Below are positions 33,373-44,905 of a stretch of 64,000 nt of DNA, in pieces. The notes under the pieces are model-generated. The model was not told where the DNA came from and did not search any database. It saw only the letters and a list, made by a program, of their open reading frames with translations. The stretch comes from Pseudomonadota bacterium (lineage in GTDB: Bacteria; Pseudomonadota; Gammaproteobacteria; Steroidobacterales; Steroidobacteraceae): the NCBI GenBank assembly GCA_023433515.1, contig JAEZCN010000250.1, forward strand, positions 1 to 64,000, written 5' to 3'. The position numbers and the translations under genes were made by a program. Within the stretch, counting starts at the first letter, position 1, and the number at the start of each line of letters is the position of its first letter.

Positions 33373-34230
33373 ATGCCCCAGACACGACTCGCGCTTCTAG
33401 CCGCGCCGCTTCTCACCGTCCTGCTCTGCAACATTGCGCACTCGCAGCAAGTCATCCCGCTCTGGGAGGACGGCGCACCCGGTTTCGAGTCGCGCCGTGA
33501 CGAACCCGAGCAGCACAAGGACTGGTGGTACAAGAACATCCACAATCCTTCGCTGACCGTATTCGCGCCGCCCGAAGGCAAGGCGACCGGCACCGCGGTC
33601 ATAGTCGCGGCGGGCGGCGGTCATCGGGAGCTGGTGTTCGATCCGGAAGGCGTCGAGCCCGCGCAATATCTCGCAAGCCTCGGTGTCACCGCGTTCGCGC
33701 TGAAGTACCGCTTGTTCCGTGAGCCGGGATCCAGGTACACCATCGACAACACCGCGGAGGACATCCGCCGCGCGATGCGCACCGTGCGCGCCCGCGCCGC
33801 CGAGTGGGGCATCGATCCGGATCGCATCGGCGTGATGGGCTGGTCGGCCGGTGGAGAAGTCGCGGCGCTGGTCGCCTATCCACCTGTCGGCGGAGATGCG
33901 TCGTCCGCGGATCCGATCGAGCGGGTGAGCGCACGGCCGGATTTCCAGATCCTCATCTATCCGGGTCCACTCGGCATTCCGAAGGAAATACCGCGCGACG
34001 CCCCGCCGCTTTTTCTGCTGGGCGCGGCCGACGACGAATACGTCGCGCAAGTCATGTTCGATCTCACGAGCAAATACCACGCGGCCGGCGCGCCCATCGA
34101 GGCGCACATCTACGCGCAGGGAAAACACGCCTTCAACATGGGTCAACGCTCGCAGTACGTGAGCATCCGCAACTGGCCGGCGCGACTCGCCGAATGGCTC
34201 GAGGATCGCGGCCTGACGAAGGCGAGGTAA
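33373..34230 (+). CDS. Exported alpha/beta hydrolase (esterase/acetyl-xylan-esterase-like)
   Basis: A 285-residue protein with a signal peptide ending near NIAHSQ. The oxyanion segment is VAAGGGHRELV, the nucleophile elbow GVMGWSAGGEVA, the acid likely in LLGAADDEYV and the histidine in QGKHAFNMG. These match the BD-FAE/endo-xylanase-esterase type of alpha/beta hydrolase. The substrate is not known. ATG 33373 is chosen for the signal peptide. It may be controlled by the terminator just upstream. Confidence 0.85.
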   Translation: MPQTRLALLAAPLLTVLLCNIAHSQQVIPLWEDGAPGFESRRDEPEQHKDWWYKNIHNPSLTVFAPPEGKATGTAVIVAAGGGHRELVFDPEGVEPAQYLASLGVTAFALKYRLFREPGSRYTIDNTAEDIRRAMRTVRARAAEWGIDPDRIGVMGWSAGGEVAALVAYPPVGGDASSADPIERVSARPDFQILIYPGPLGIPKEIPRDAPPLFLLGAADDEYVAQVMFDLTSKYHAAGAPIEAHIYAQGKHAFNMGQRSQYVSIRNWPARLAEWLEDRGLTKAR

Positions 34231-34234
34231 CTAC

Positions 34235-34849
34235 ATGGAATTCGCGCTGGCGCCTGTCTCGTACACCATCCTGATCGTCACGGTCCTGGTCAGCGTGCTC
34301 GGCCTGAAGGTCGCGCCGCGCGTCATCGAACGCTGCCTGCTGCGGCCTTACTACACGGTGCGCAAGGGCGACTATTTCCCGGTGGTTGCGTGCGGCTTCG
34401 TACACGCGGATTTCACGCACCTGCTGTTCAACGGGCTGACGCTGTATTTCTTCGGTCCGATGCTCGAATTCACGATCGGCTCGGTGCGCTTCGCGCTGCT
34501 GTATTTCGTGGCGCTCGTGATCAGCAGCCTCGGCACCGTCTACAAACACCGCGATAATCCCGACTACGCCTCGCTCGGCGCATCGGGCGCGATCCTGGGC
34601 GTGTTGTTCGCGTACATCCTCTACTACCCGACGCAGATCCTGTACCTGTACTTCGCGCTGCCGATTCCCGCGGTGGTGTTCGCTTTCGGCTATCTCGCCT
34701 ACACGTGGTGGGCATCGAAGAGCGGGCGCGGGCGCATCAATCACGACGCGCATCTCGACGGCGCATTGACCGGCCTGGTTTTCGTCACGTTGATGGATCC
34801 GGGCGCGTGGGGCCGCGCCATCGCGCAGGTTCAGCAGGCGCTGGCCTGA
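34235..34849 (+). CDS. Rhomboid family intramembrane serine protease
   Basis: A 204-residue membrane protein with about six helices. The conserved FVHADFTHLLFNGLTLYFFG segment precedes the catalytic serine in LGASGAILG. The histidine is in INHDAHLDGALTG. It should cleave single-pass proteins within the membrane. It begins 4 bases after the hydrolase stop, so they are likely cotranscribed. Confidence 0.92.
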   Translation: MEFALAPVSYTILIVTVLVSVLGLKVAPRVIERCLLRPYYTVRKGDYFPVVACGFVHADFTHLLFNGLTLYFFGPMLEFTIGSVRFALLYFVALVISSLGTVYKHRDNPDYASLGASGAILGVLFAYILYYPTQILYLYFALPIPAVVFAFGYLAYTWWASKSGRGRINHDAHLDGALTGLVFVTLMDPGAWGRAIAQVQQALA

Positions 34850-34862
34850 CTACTCCCGCATC

Positions 34863-35477
34863 TCAGAACCACGAATAGTTGAACGAAACGCTGATGCGCT
34901 CGGCCTCGGTCGGGTTCGGCGCGACCTCGTGCCGCAGCCAGCTCTCGAACAACACGAGCCGGCCCTGCTCCGCGGGGATCGTCACCCAGGACTTGTTCTC
35001 GCGGCGCGCGCGCGTCTTGCGCGGCGGCGCGGCCATGAATCGGTCGAGTCGCGGATCCTCGAATTTCAGGCCCGAACAGCCGCGCGGCGTGCGCACGTAG
35101 TATGTGCCGCTCACCGTCGCCAGCGGATGCAAATGCAGTCCGTGCACGACCTGGCGCGTCATCACGTTCACCCAGCAGTCGGTCATCGACAACTTGCGCC
35201 CCGCGAGGTCGAAGTCGAGCGCGCGCGAGAACTTGCGCACGTGGACGTCGATGCGCCTTTCGAGCGCGGCGAAGGTCGGCGACATCTGGTGCATGCGCGC
35301 CAGCGAATTGTAGGACGTGTACCCGCCTGGATAGTTAGTAACTGACCAGGCGCGGCCGCCACGATCCTCGATCGCGAGCTGGCGGCATTCGCGCAGCAGC
35401 CGTGAATTCAGGTCCGATGCGCCGCGCGCGAGATTCGCGGCGTATACCTGTGTAGGAAACAATGTCGTGACGGGCAT
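34863..35477 (-). CDS. TIGR02466-type putative 2OG-Fe(II) oxygenase
   Basis: A 204-residue protein. FPTQVYAANL at the start, WVNVMTRQVVHGLHLHPLATVSGTYYV in the middle and LFESWLRHEVAPN ... RISVSFNYSW at the end match a family of predicted 2-oxoglutarate/iron oxygenases (PF13759). Likely iron ligands are histidines in HLHPL and WLRHEV; the substrate is unknown. ATG 35477 gives the family start; ATG 35489 is also possible. Confidence 0.82.
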   Translation of the reverse strand: MPVTTLFPTQVYAANLARGASDLNSRLLRECRQLAIEDRGGRAWSVTNYPGGYTSYNSLARMHQMSPTFAALERRIDVHVRKFSRALDFDLAGRKLSMTDCWVNVMTRQVVHGLHLHPLATVSGTYYVRTPRGCSGLKFEDPRLDRFMAAPPRKTRARRENKSWVTIPAEQGRLVLFESWLRHEVAPNPTEAERISVSFNYSWF

Positions 35478-35560
35478 GCCGTGCAGCATAGTCAGGCGGG
35501 TGGCGACCCGCAAAGCGGCGCGACTATACTCCCCGTCCCTTCCACCAAGGACGTGCACGC

Positions 35561-36409
35561 ATGAAAAGAATCCTCGCTGCATTGGGCGCACTGGCGATGA
35601 TCGCCGCCGCGCAGGCCCAGGCCGAAGACAAGTCTCACAAGCTCACGAAGGTCTGGGAAACCGAGGCCGCTCTCAAGGTGCCGGAGGGCGTGCGCTTCGA
35701 TCCGCAACGCAAGGTGCTCTACGTCTCGAACATCGACGGCGAGCCCTGGGCGGCCGACGGCAAGGGATCGATCGGCAAGGTCGGTCTGGATGGCAAGGTC
35801 ATCGCGGCCGAATGGATCACCGGCCTCGACGCGCCCAAGGGCATCGCGCAGTCGGACGACGGCAAGTCACTGTACGTGGCCGACGCCGGCGGCGTGTGGG
35901 TCATCGACATCGACGCGGGAAAGATCCAGGAGAAGATCGCGATTCCCGACGGCGTCCAGCTCAACGACATCGTGAACGACAAGGGCACGCTGTACGTGTC
36001 CGACTCGAAGGGCCGCAAGGTCTGGATCGTGAAGGACGGCAAGCCAGCCGTGTTTCTCGATGAGAAGGTGCTCAAGGGACCGAACGGCCTGTTCGTTCAC
36101 GACGGCGCGCTCTACGTGCTCGACGACAACGCGCTCAACCGCGTGGAGAAGGACAAGTCTCTCACCGTGCTCGCGAAGGACATGCCGGGCGGCGTCGACG
36201 GCCTCGAGAACGTGGGCGGCGACGACTTCCTCGTGTCGGTATGGGCTGGCGCGATCTGGTACGTACCGGCGAAAGGCGACAAACAACTGCTGTTCGACGG
36301 CAAGGCCGTCAAGACCAGCACGGCGGACATCGGTTGGGACCCGGCCACGAAGACGGTTTACGTGCCGACCTTCTTCAAGAACACGATCATCGCGTTCAAG
36401 GTCGAGTGA
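35561..36409 (+). CDS. Exported SMP-30/gluconolactonase-like beta-propeller protein
   Basis: A 282-residue protein with a signal peptide (LGALAMIAAAQAQA). The remainder is a six-bladed propeller repeat pattern, for example LKVPEGVRFDP, LDAPKGIAQSDDGKSLYVAD, VQLNDIVNDKGTLYVSD and LKGPNGLFVHDGALYVLDD. SMP-30/NHL-like proteins include lactonases; the catalytic residues cannot be assigned with confidence. It is divergent from the oxygenase gene and followed by a terminator. Confidence 0.85.
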   Translation: MKRILAALGALAMIAAAQAQAEDKSHKLTKVWETEAALKVPEGVRFDPQRKVLYVSNIDGEPWAADGKGSIGKVGLDGKVIAAEWITGLDAPKGIAQSDDGKSLYVADAGGVWVIDIDAGKIQEKIAIPDGVQLNDIVNDKGTLYVSDSKGRKVWIVKDGKPAVFLDEKVLKGPNGLFVHDGALYVLDDNALNRVEKDKSLTVLAKDMPGGVDGLENVGGDDFLVSVWAGAIWYVPAKGDKQLLFDGKAVKTSTADIGWDPATKTVYVPTFFKNTIIAFKVE

Positions 36410-36438
36410 ACAGTTAGTCGGGATCCGGCTGGATCGGG

Positions 36439-36470
36439 ACGGGGCGTTGCGCGAGCGGCGCCCCGTTTTC
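36439..36470 (+). terminator. Intrinsic terminator after the beta-propeller gene
   Basis: The stem acggggcg/cgccccgt with a 12-base loop is followed by a short T-run. Confidence 0.85.
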
Positions 36471-36475
36471 GTGTG

Positions 36476-36673
36476 TCAGGCCCACCACCACACGGCAGCG
36501 GCGCCGAGGGCCGCGAGCGAAATCCACAGCAACCACCTGCCGGAACCCGATGGCGCCGGATCCTCGGCTCCCGCCGTGGCCATCTGCTCGGAATCGTGCT
36601 CGCCGTCGCGCAGGTGCCGGGGCATCGCTCGACGCTCGTTCCGTGGCGCGGTCGGCTGTTCCGGAATCGGCAT
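36476..36673 (-). CDS. Small hypothetical protein with C-terminal membrane helix
   Basis: A 65-residue frame on the reverse strand in the 370-bp gap before the hybrid kinase. The N-terminal 40 residues are polar and charged. The C-terminus is a tail anchor (WLLWISLAALGAAAVWWW). No family is recognised. The ATG at 36673 is chosen over the ATG one codon earlier (36676). It runs head-on to the terminator of the beta-propeller gene. Confidence 0.45.
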   Translation of the reverse strand: MPIPEQPTAPRNERRAMPRHLRDGEHDSEQMATAGAEDPAPSGSGRWLLWISLAALGAAAVWWWA

Positions 36674-36782
36674 CACTTCACTCTACTTATGCCGGCTCCG
36701 GGAGCAGTGTGACCCGCCGCACACTCCGCGCCCTCAGTAATCGGCGCGGGTGCCGAAATTGTCATGTGGAGAGAGGAGCCGA

Positions 36783-39293
<2,511 letters not shown>

Positions 39294-40734
39294 TTCCGTT
39301 GGTCGACTCGTCGGAGTCGAACACGCAATAGAGCCCCTGCGGCTCCTGCGGCGGATCGCCGACGAAATCGTCGCCCGCCTTCCACATGAAGTCCGCATTC
39401 GAGGTGCGGCCCGCGCCGCCCCAGGCCCAGTAGTTCGATCCCGCGATCGCGTCGCCGGCCGCGGCGCGGCGCGCCACCAGCATGAAGATCCGGCCGTAAA
39501 ACCTGTCGCGCCACGTGGTGGCCGCTTCGGGTGAGAACGAGCCGTCGTCGCGGTTGATGCCGAACTCCTCGAGCACGATGGGCTTTCCCATCTCGTTCGC
39601 TTCATCGATGTGCCAGTCGAGGTATTCCTGCATCTTCCGCCAGGCGCCCTCGTGCGTCCCGGCGGCGTCCTTCGGGTTGAACCATCCCCAGTTGGGCGCC
39701 CACATGTGATAGGTCAGGTAGTCGACGTTCTTCGTGGCGTGCGATTTCGTGAAGAGCGCGCGATCGCCCGCCGTACCCATCCACCCTTCGTTGCCCGTGC
39801 TCACGAGCTGCTTCGGCGCGAGTTTCTTGATGTAACCGGCCGTCTCGTCCACCCATTTCACGAACAGGTCGAAGTGTGGCTTCGCGTGCGCGTCGCTGCC
39901 CGGCCGCGGTTCGTTCGCGAGCTGCCAGGACATGATGGTCGGGTCGTCGCTGTAAAGACGGCCGTTCACGGTGTTCTTGCGGGCGATCAGTCTGGAAACG
40001 GCGGAGCGAAACGCTTCCTGCGCTTTCGGTTCGCGATAGAACGCGGCGGAGTTGTCCATGAACGCATTCCAGTCGCCGGTGAGATCCGGATCGATCACGG
40101 AGACCGGCTTGCCGCCGAACCAGGCGACGTACTGCGACATGCCACCCGACCACTGCCAGAAGTTGTTCAGATAGAGCACGGCTTTCATGTCGCGCTTCGC
40201 CATTTCGGCGAGCAGGAAATCCAGGCCCTGCCACAGCGTCTCGTCGAGTTCTCCCGGGCGCTGCATGACCGCGGGCGTCACGGCGCGTTTGAGGGTGCTC
40301 GACTCCGAGATGGCCAGCACGCGCAGGTTGTCCACACCCTGGGCCGCGAGCAGGTCGAGCTCCTTCGTCAGACGCGCGCGATTGCCCGTCTTGCCGGGCG
40401 ATCCGAGATACATGCCGTACCACATGTTCGCGCCCGCGAAGTAGTAAGGCTTGCCATCGAGCAGGAACTGCCGGCCCTTCACGACCACGAAGCCGGATTG
40501 TTCGTCGGCGGAGGCCGCGAACCCGGCGGGAAGGATCGTGAGGACGAGTGCCAGGGAGGCCAGGATTGTTTTTGTCATGGGCGCCGAGTCTAGCCGGGCG
40601 CCAGCACCAAACACCACGCGTGAGCCCAGGTTGCGGGGATGGTCCGTTGAGCCTCGTGTGGGTCAATGCCGCGAGTGCAGGCTCATCGCGCCGTCCGCGC
40701 TTTCATACCGGCGGCGGCAAGGCACAATGACTCC

Positions 40735-40935
40735 ATGAATCGCACGCTCGTCGTCATCGGAGTACTGGTCGCGATCGTCGGCCTGGCGTGGAAACCGCTT
40801 TCGAAGCTGCCGCTGTTCCGGCTGCCGGGCGATTTCGTCGTGGACCGCCCCGGATTCAAGTTCTTCTTCCCGCTGACCACGATGCTGATCGTCAGCGTCG
40901 TGGTCTCGGTGATCCTCTGGCTGTTCCGCAAATGA
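40735..40935 (+). CDS. DUF2905 small membrane protein
   Basis: A 66-residue protein with two helices flanking LFRLPGDFVVDRPGFKFFFPL, the hallmark of DUF2905. Function is unknown. The ATG at 40735 gives the normal family length. It stands alone between the GH5 and the 321-residue hypothetical genes. Confidence 0.9.
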   Translation: MNRTLVVIGVLVAIVGLAWKPLSKLPLFRLPGDFVVDRPGFKFFFPLTTMLIVSVVVSVILWLFRK

Positions 40936-41117
40936 GGTTCCCCGGACGGCCGGCCAGGACGTTCCGGGAAACTCGGTGGCTGTGATGAGCTTGTGAGGAG
41001 TTCGTTGGGAACTCGTCGGGCCGGCCGATCCGAGGTGGATGCACCCTAACAAGTCGCGGTCGCCACGTGTATCGCGCGTGCGGGAGAACGCGCGTGCGGC
41101 GAGTTCCTACCTGGGGT

Positions 41118-42083
41118 CTACAAGCCGAGCTCTTCGAAACGGCCGGCGTCGATCGCCGCGTTGATCGCGCGCGCGCCGCGTTCGATCGTTTCGAACTCGC
41201 CACCGGAGTGCCGCCGCAACAGGTCGAGACTCGACTCGTAGGGCTGGCAATTCGTGTCGAAGCGGCAAACGATGCGAGTCATCTCGGAACCCGGGCTGCA
41301 ATCGAACCCGCGCTGGCAGGCCGCGACGAACCAGCTCGCGTCGCGGTTCGCCTCCTGCTCCGAAAGCCCGCGGATCACCGAGCTCACCGGCACGAAAACC
41401 GCTGGATCCTTCGAGGCCAGGGCCGCGCGCGCCATCTCGCGGGCACGCTCGAGCGCCCCTCCGTCCGGTGTTCCCGTCGCGCCGTTCACGAGTCGCAGGG
41501 CCCATTCCGCCTGCGCGCGCGGGTAACCGGCATTCGCCGCCGTCACCAGCCATTCGTCCAGCGCGCCGAACCGGGCGGGATCGGAGTCGCGCAGGCGTTG
41601 GCACTGGCCGTGGATCCTGCGCAGGTCCGCGTCACCGAACTGGCTCACGACGCTCTCGTCGGCCAGGACCTCATCGAGCGGACGCTCGCGGCGGCCACCG
41701 CCGAAGCGCAGCCCGTATTCGGTCTGGCATCGGTCCAGCGCGCGGAACAAGTAATAGGCCGACGCGCCGTCGCCGCTCCGCGCCGATTCGTGGATGCCTT
41801 CGACGAACGCCAGCAGGTCGTCGGTCGCAGCGAAATTCGCTGCCATGGGATCGGGTGGCCGCAGCCGGATCGCGGTGGGCGGTGGCGTTGCGACCGGGGA
41901 CGTCGCGGGCCGGGTGGTGGTTGCATCGTCCTGCGTGGACGCCGGCACCGTGGTGGATTGCGCGTCGGCGTTCCGCGAGGCCGCGACATCGTCCACGGCC
42001 GGCGACTCCTGGCGGGTGACGACAATCACCGCCGCGCCAACGACGGCCACGAGAGCAACGACGAGGAGACTGGTGCGCGTCAT
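41118..42083 (-). CDS. Hypothetical protein with N-terminal anchor and Sel1-like helices
   Basis: A 321-residue protein with an N-terminal membrane helix or signal (VVALVAVVGAAVIVVT), then a Thr/Pro-rich linker to about residue 75. The rest is helical; WLVTAANAGYPRAQAEWALRLVNG resembles a Sel1/TPR-type repeat. Four or so cysteines (CQTEY, CQRLR, CQRGFDC, CRFDTNC) suggest a disulfide-rich periplasmic domain. No function can be assigned. Confidence 0.75.
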   Translation of the reverse strand: MTRTSLLVVALVAVVGAAVIVVTRQESPAVDDVAASRNADAQSTTVPASTQDDATTTRPATSPVATPPPTAIRLRPPDPMAANFAATDDLLAFVEGIHESARSGDGASAYYLFRALDRCQTEYGLRFGGGRRERPLDEVLADESVVSQFGDADLRRIHGQCQRLRDSDPARFGALDEWLVTAANAGYPRAQAEWALRLVNGATGTPDGGALERAREMARAALASKDPAVFVPVSSVIRGLSEQEANRDASWFVAACQRGFDCSPGSEMTRIVCRFDTNCQPYESSLDLLRRHSGGEFETIERGARAINAAIDAGRFEELGL

Positions 42084-42144
42084 CGCGCGCAGTGTGGCGC
42101 AAGGAAGGCCGCCTTGCCTAATGGCGTGCGGCCGCGGAAGCGGG

Positions 42145-42228
42145 TTACTGGATGTAGCCGAGCAGCAGGCCGGCCGCGAGCGCGAACAACGTGGCGAAAG
42201 TCGCCGGCAGATGGAATGAGAGCTTCAC
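42145..42228 (-). CDS. Candidate 27-residue hydrophobic peptide
   Basis: A GTG-initiated reverse frame encodes a single hydrophobic segment (LPATFATLFALAAGLLLGY) in the 319-bp gap between the hypothetical gene and DUF2207. No strong Shine-Dalgarno is seen, and the frame stays open further upstream without an ATG. It may be a small membrane peptide or chance. Nothing else is visible in this gap. Confidence 0.25.
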   Translation of the reverse strand: MKLSFHLPATFATLFALAAGLLLGYIQ

Positions 42229-42402
42229 ATCGTCCCCGAAGTTGTCGGCCCGGCGCCTCTTGCGTGCGCTTCGGGCCGCTTGTTGTTTTGAACAACCCCG
42301 AGTCTTACCCGGCTTGCGGCGGCGCGCAACGGGGACTTCCCCGAGCCCGGAGAAAGCGTGAACTTTTCCCGGTTGCAGATGGTGCCTGGCACCGTCGCCG
42401 GC

Positions 42403-44265
42403 TCACCAGCCGCCTCCGCCGCCACCTCCGCCTCCGCCGCCCACGCGGCCGCCGCCTCCGCCGCCGGACTTCGAGCCCGGCGCCTGCGACGAGGAGGAGA
42501 TCGCGCTCGACAGCGACGAGCCGAGCCCCGACGAAAAGCTCGCGACCTTCGCGGGATTCCAGCCCGAGCCCGCGTACCACGCGGGCCGGTAGTCGGGTTC
42601 CTGGATGTCGAACACGCGCGCGAACTTCTCCGCCCAGCGCTGCTCGACGTCGAGCGCGAGCGCGGCAGGTAGATAGGTCTCGTAGACCTGCGCGGTCATC
42701 TTCGGCGGCGGCGGTCCCTGGATGCGCTTCAGGTCCTCGCCCTCCGCGACTGCGAGGTACGCCTTGAATCCGCGGATGTGATCCATCGCGCCCTGGCCGA
42801 TCACGGTGGGTGCCTTGAGCAACTTGCCGAACACGCCGTTCGAGACCAGCGCGGCGATCACGGCGAGCAGCGTGAGCCAGCCCAGCGGCGTCATCAGGTA
42901 CCACGTCGGCCAGAACCCCGTGGTCCCCGGCCAGATGAGGGACGACACGAGCACGGCCAGGCTCAGCAGGATGCCGAGCGCATGCCAGCCGCCGTTGATG
43001 CGGAAGAAGCTGTTCGAATACTGGCTCTTGAGCGACGAGTAATGCGCGGCGCGCGCACGGCTCACCCTGGAGTGATTCTTCTGCTCGAGCTCCAGCCGGT
43101 TGTCGTGCCGGAACAGCGCCGAATGCAGCGCGAGTTCGTCGGCCGACAAGGGCTTCTGCTCGCCGGCGGTTTCCCTCACCAACGTGTACTTGCGGCCGAT
43201 GCCGAGGATGCCGTCGTTCTGCTCGATTCGCAGGTATCCCTTCACCGCGAGACTGAGCACGCTCGCGGCGAAACATTCGTCGTCGTACTTCATGCGCATC
43301 AGGTAGCGCATCGACGCCGCGGATTGTCTGTCCGGCATCTCGTACTCGGGAATGATCACGCGCCCGGGCGGATCCCGGCCGACCTTGTCCCAGACGAGGT
43401 AGTAGTAAGTCAGCAGCAGCGCGAGACCGATGAGCGCGATCCACGCCGCGCGGTTGTCCTTGGGCAATTCGCGCTCGAGCATGGCTTCCGCGGGAGAGCT
43501 CCAGTGTCGTTGCCCCGACTCGCCCGCATCGTGGGCGTGGTCGTAACCGGGACTCGCGGCCTGTGTGGGCGTGGGCGGGAGTGCATTCTCGACCGCGGTG
43601 GTGATGAATCCCTTGGGCCACATCGCGACGATGGTGAGACCTTCGTTCGGCCGCAAGGCGCGCGTAACCGCGAAGTGCGCGCCTTCCGCGGTCGCCTGCG
43701 CGGTGTAGTCGCGGCCTTCGTTGCGTTCCGCTCCGGTGTACGCCTCGAGGCGCAGGTCATTTCGCGGAATCTCCGTCGGCAATTTCACCGTGGCGGTCAC
43801 GCGGTCCATCGGCAGGACCCAGCCCTGCCCCGTCACGTTCCAGTAGAGCTCGTCGTGGTCGGCGAAGAAGCCCATCTGCCGGTCGGTGCGATAGTCGAGC
43901 ACGTACGTGTACTCGCCGCGCGCCAACCGGACCCGCGCGCTGCCCAGATAGACGCGCATGCCGTTGCCGACCTGTTCGAGGCGCCACGGTTCGGCGGCGC
44001 CATCACGCGTGGCGGAGTCGAACGCGAAGCCGACGACGATCCGCCGCCCGTCCTTTCCGGGGTAGATGGTCGGGAATTCGCGGTAGATGCCGCGGCGGAT
44101 CTTGTCGCCCTCCGCGCGCACACGGATCGTCTCGCGCACGGCCAGCGTGCCGTCGGGCCGCACGGTGATCTCGCTGTCGAACGAGAGGATGCGTTCGTCG
44201 GCCATCGCCGGCGTCGCGCAGATCCAGGCCGCGACGGCAAGCGCAATAATTCGCGCAAGACGCAT
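42403..44265 (-). CDS. DUF2207 membrane protein with poly-glycine C-terminus
   Basis: About 620 residues. A signal peptide (ALAVAAWICATPAMA) precedes the extracytoplasmic DUF2207 domain (residues about 28-200; GIYREFPTIYPG is typical). A helix follows near 280, then a cytosolic part, two helices near 440-490 and a C-terminal region. The end is Ser-rich, then an almost pure glycine tail. Function is unknown; the family commonly pairs with LemA as here. The ATG at 44265 is preferred to a GTG at 44277 that overlaps the lemA stop. Confidence 0.88.
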   Translation of the reverse strand: MRLARIIALAVAAWICATPAMADERILSFDSEITVRPDGTLAVRETIRVRAEGDKIRRGIYREFPTIYPGKDGRRIVVGFAFDSATRDGAAEPWRLEQVGNGMRVYLGSARVRLARGEYTYVLDYRTDRQMGFFADHDELYWNVTGQGWVLPMDRVTATVKLPTEIPRNDLRLEAYTGAERNEGRDYTAQATAEGAHFAVTRALRPNEGLTIVAMWPKGFITTAVENALPPTPTQAASPGYDHAHDAGESGQRHWSSPAEAMLERELPKDNRAAWIALIGLALLLTYYYLVWDKVGRDPPGRVIIPEYEMPDRQSAASMRYLMRMKYDDECFAASVLSLAVKGYLRIEQNDGILGIGRKYTLVRETAGEQKPLSADELALHSALFRHDNRLELEQKNHSRVSRARAAHYSSLKSQYSNSFFRINGGWHALGILLSLAVLVSSLIWPGTTGFWPTWYLMTPLGWLTLLAVIAALVSNGVFGKLLKAPTVIGQGAMDHIRGFKAYLAVAEGEDLKRIQGPPPPKMTAQVYETYLPAALALDVEQRWAEKFARVFDIQEPDYRPAWYAGSGWNPAKVASFSSGLGSSLSSAISSSSQAPGSKSGGGGGGRVGGGGGGGGGGGW

Positions 44266-44273
44266 GAAATGCC

Positions 44274-44822
44274 TCACGACAACGCGACTCCGGGCGCCTG
44301 CGCCTGTACGTCGTCCTCGAGCTCGAAGAACTCCGCCTCCTTGAAGCCGAACATCCGCGCGATCACAACGTCCGGAAATCGCTGGATGCGGTTGTTATAG
44401 AGGTTGACGGCGCCGTTGTAGAAACGGCGCGCGTACTGGATCTGGTTCTCGGTGTCGGCGAGCTTGCGCTGCAGGTCGAGGAAGTTCTCGTTCGCCTCGA
44501 GGTCGGGATACGCCTCCACGAGCGCGACGAGGCGGTGCATGCCGTCGCCGACGGATTTCTCCACTTCACCGCGCGGACGCGGTGACTTTTCCGCCGCTCC
44601 CTGCGCGCGCAGCTCCGCGAGGTTCGACAGCAGCGCGCGCTCGTACCCGGCGTAACCCTTCACGAGTTCGACCAGGCGGGGGATGAGCTCGTGACGGCGC
44701 AGGAGCTGCACGTCGACGTCGCTCCAGCCCTGCGCGACGCGATTGCGGTCGCGGACCAGCAGGTTGTACGACACCGCGGCCCACACGAGCGCCGCGGCGA
44801 TGACAGCGAGGATGATCACCAT
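44274..44822 (-). CDS. LemA family protein
   Basis: A 182-residue protein with one N-terminal helix, then a long helical bundle. NRVAQGWSDVDVQLLRRHELIPRLVELVKGY is the LemA signature, and YNNRIQRFPDVVIARMFGFKE near the end is also diagnostic. The role is unknown. It is coupled to the DUF2207 gene; LemA-DUF2207 pairs recur in many bacteria. It is divergent from the MFS gene. Confidence 0.95.
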   Translation of the reverse strand: MVIILAVIAAALVWAAVSYNLLVRDRNRVAQGWSDVDVQLLRRHELIPRLVELVKGYAGYERALLSNLAELRAQGAAEKSPRPRGEVEKSVGDGMHRLVALVEAYPDLEANENFLDLQRKLADTENQIQYARRFYNGAVNLYNNRIQRFPDVVIARMFGFKEAEFFELEDDVQAQAPGVALS

Positions 44823-44905
44823 TTCGACATGCTAACACCCACGAAACGGAACGCTTCCTTCGTGCCGGTGTTTGTGAGATTACTAGCCGCGGGGGGGAAT
44901 CGATC

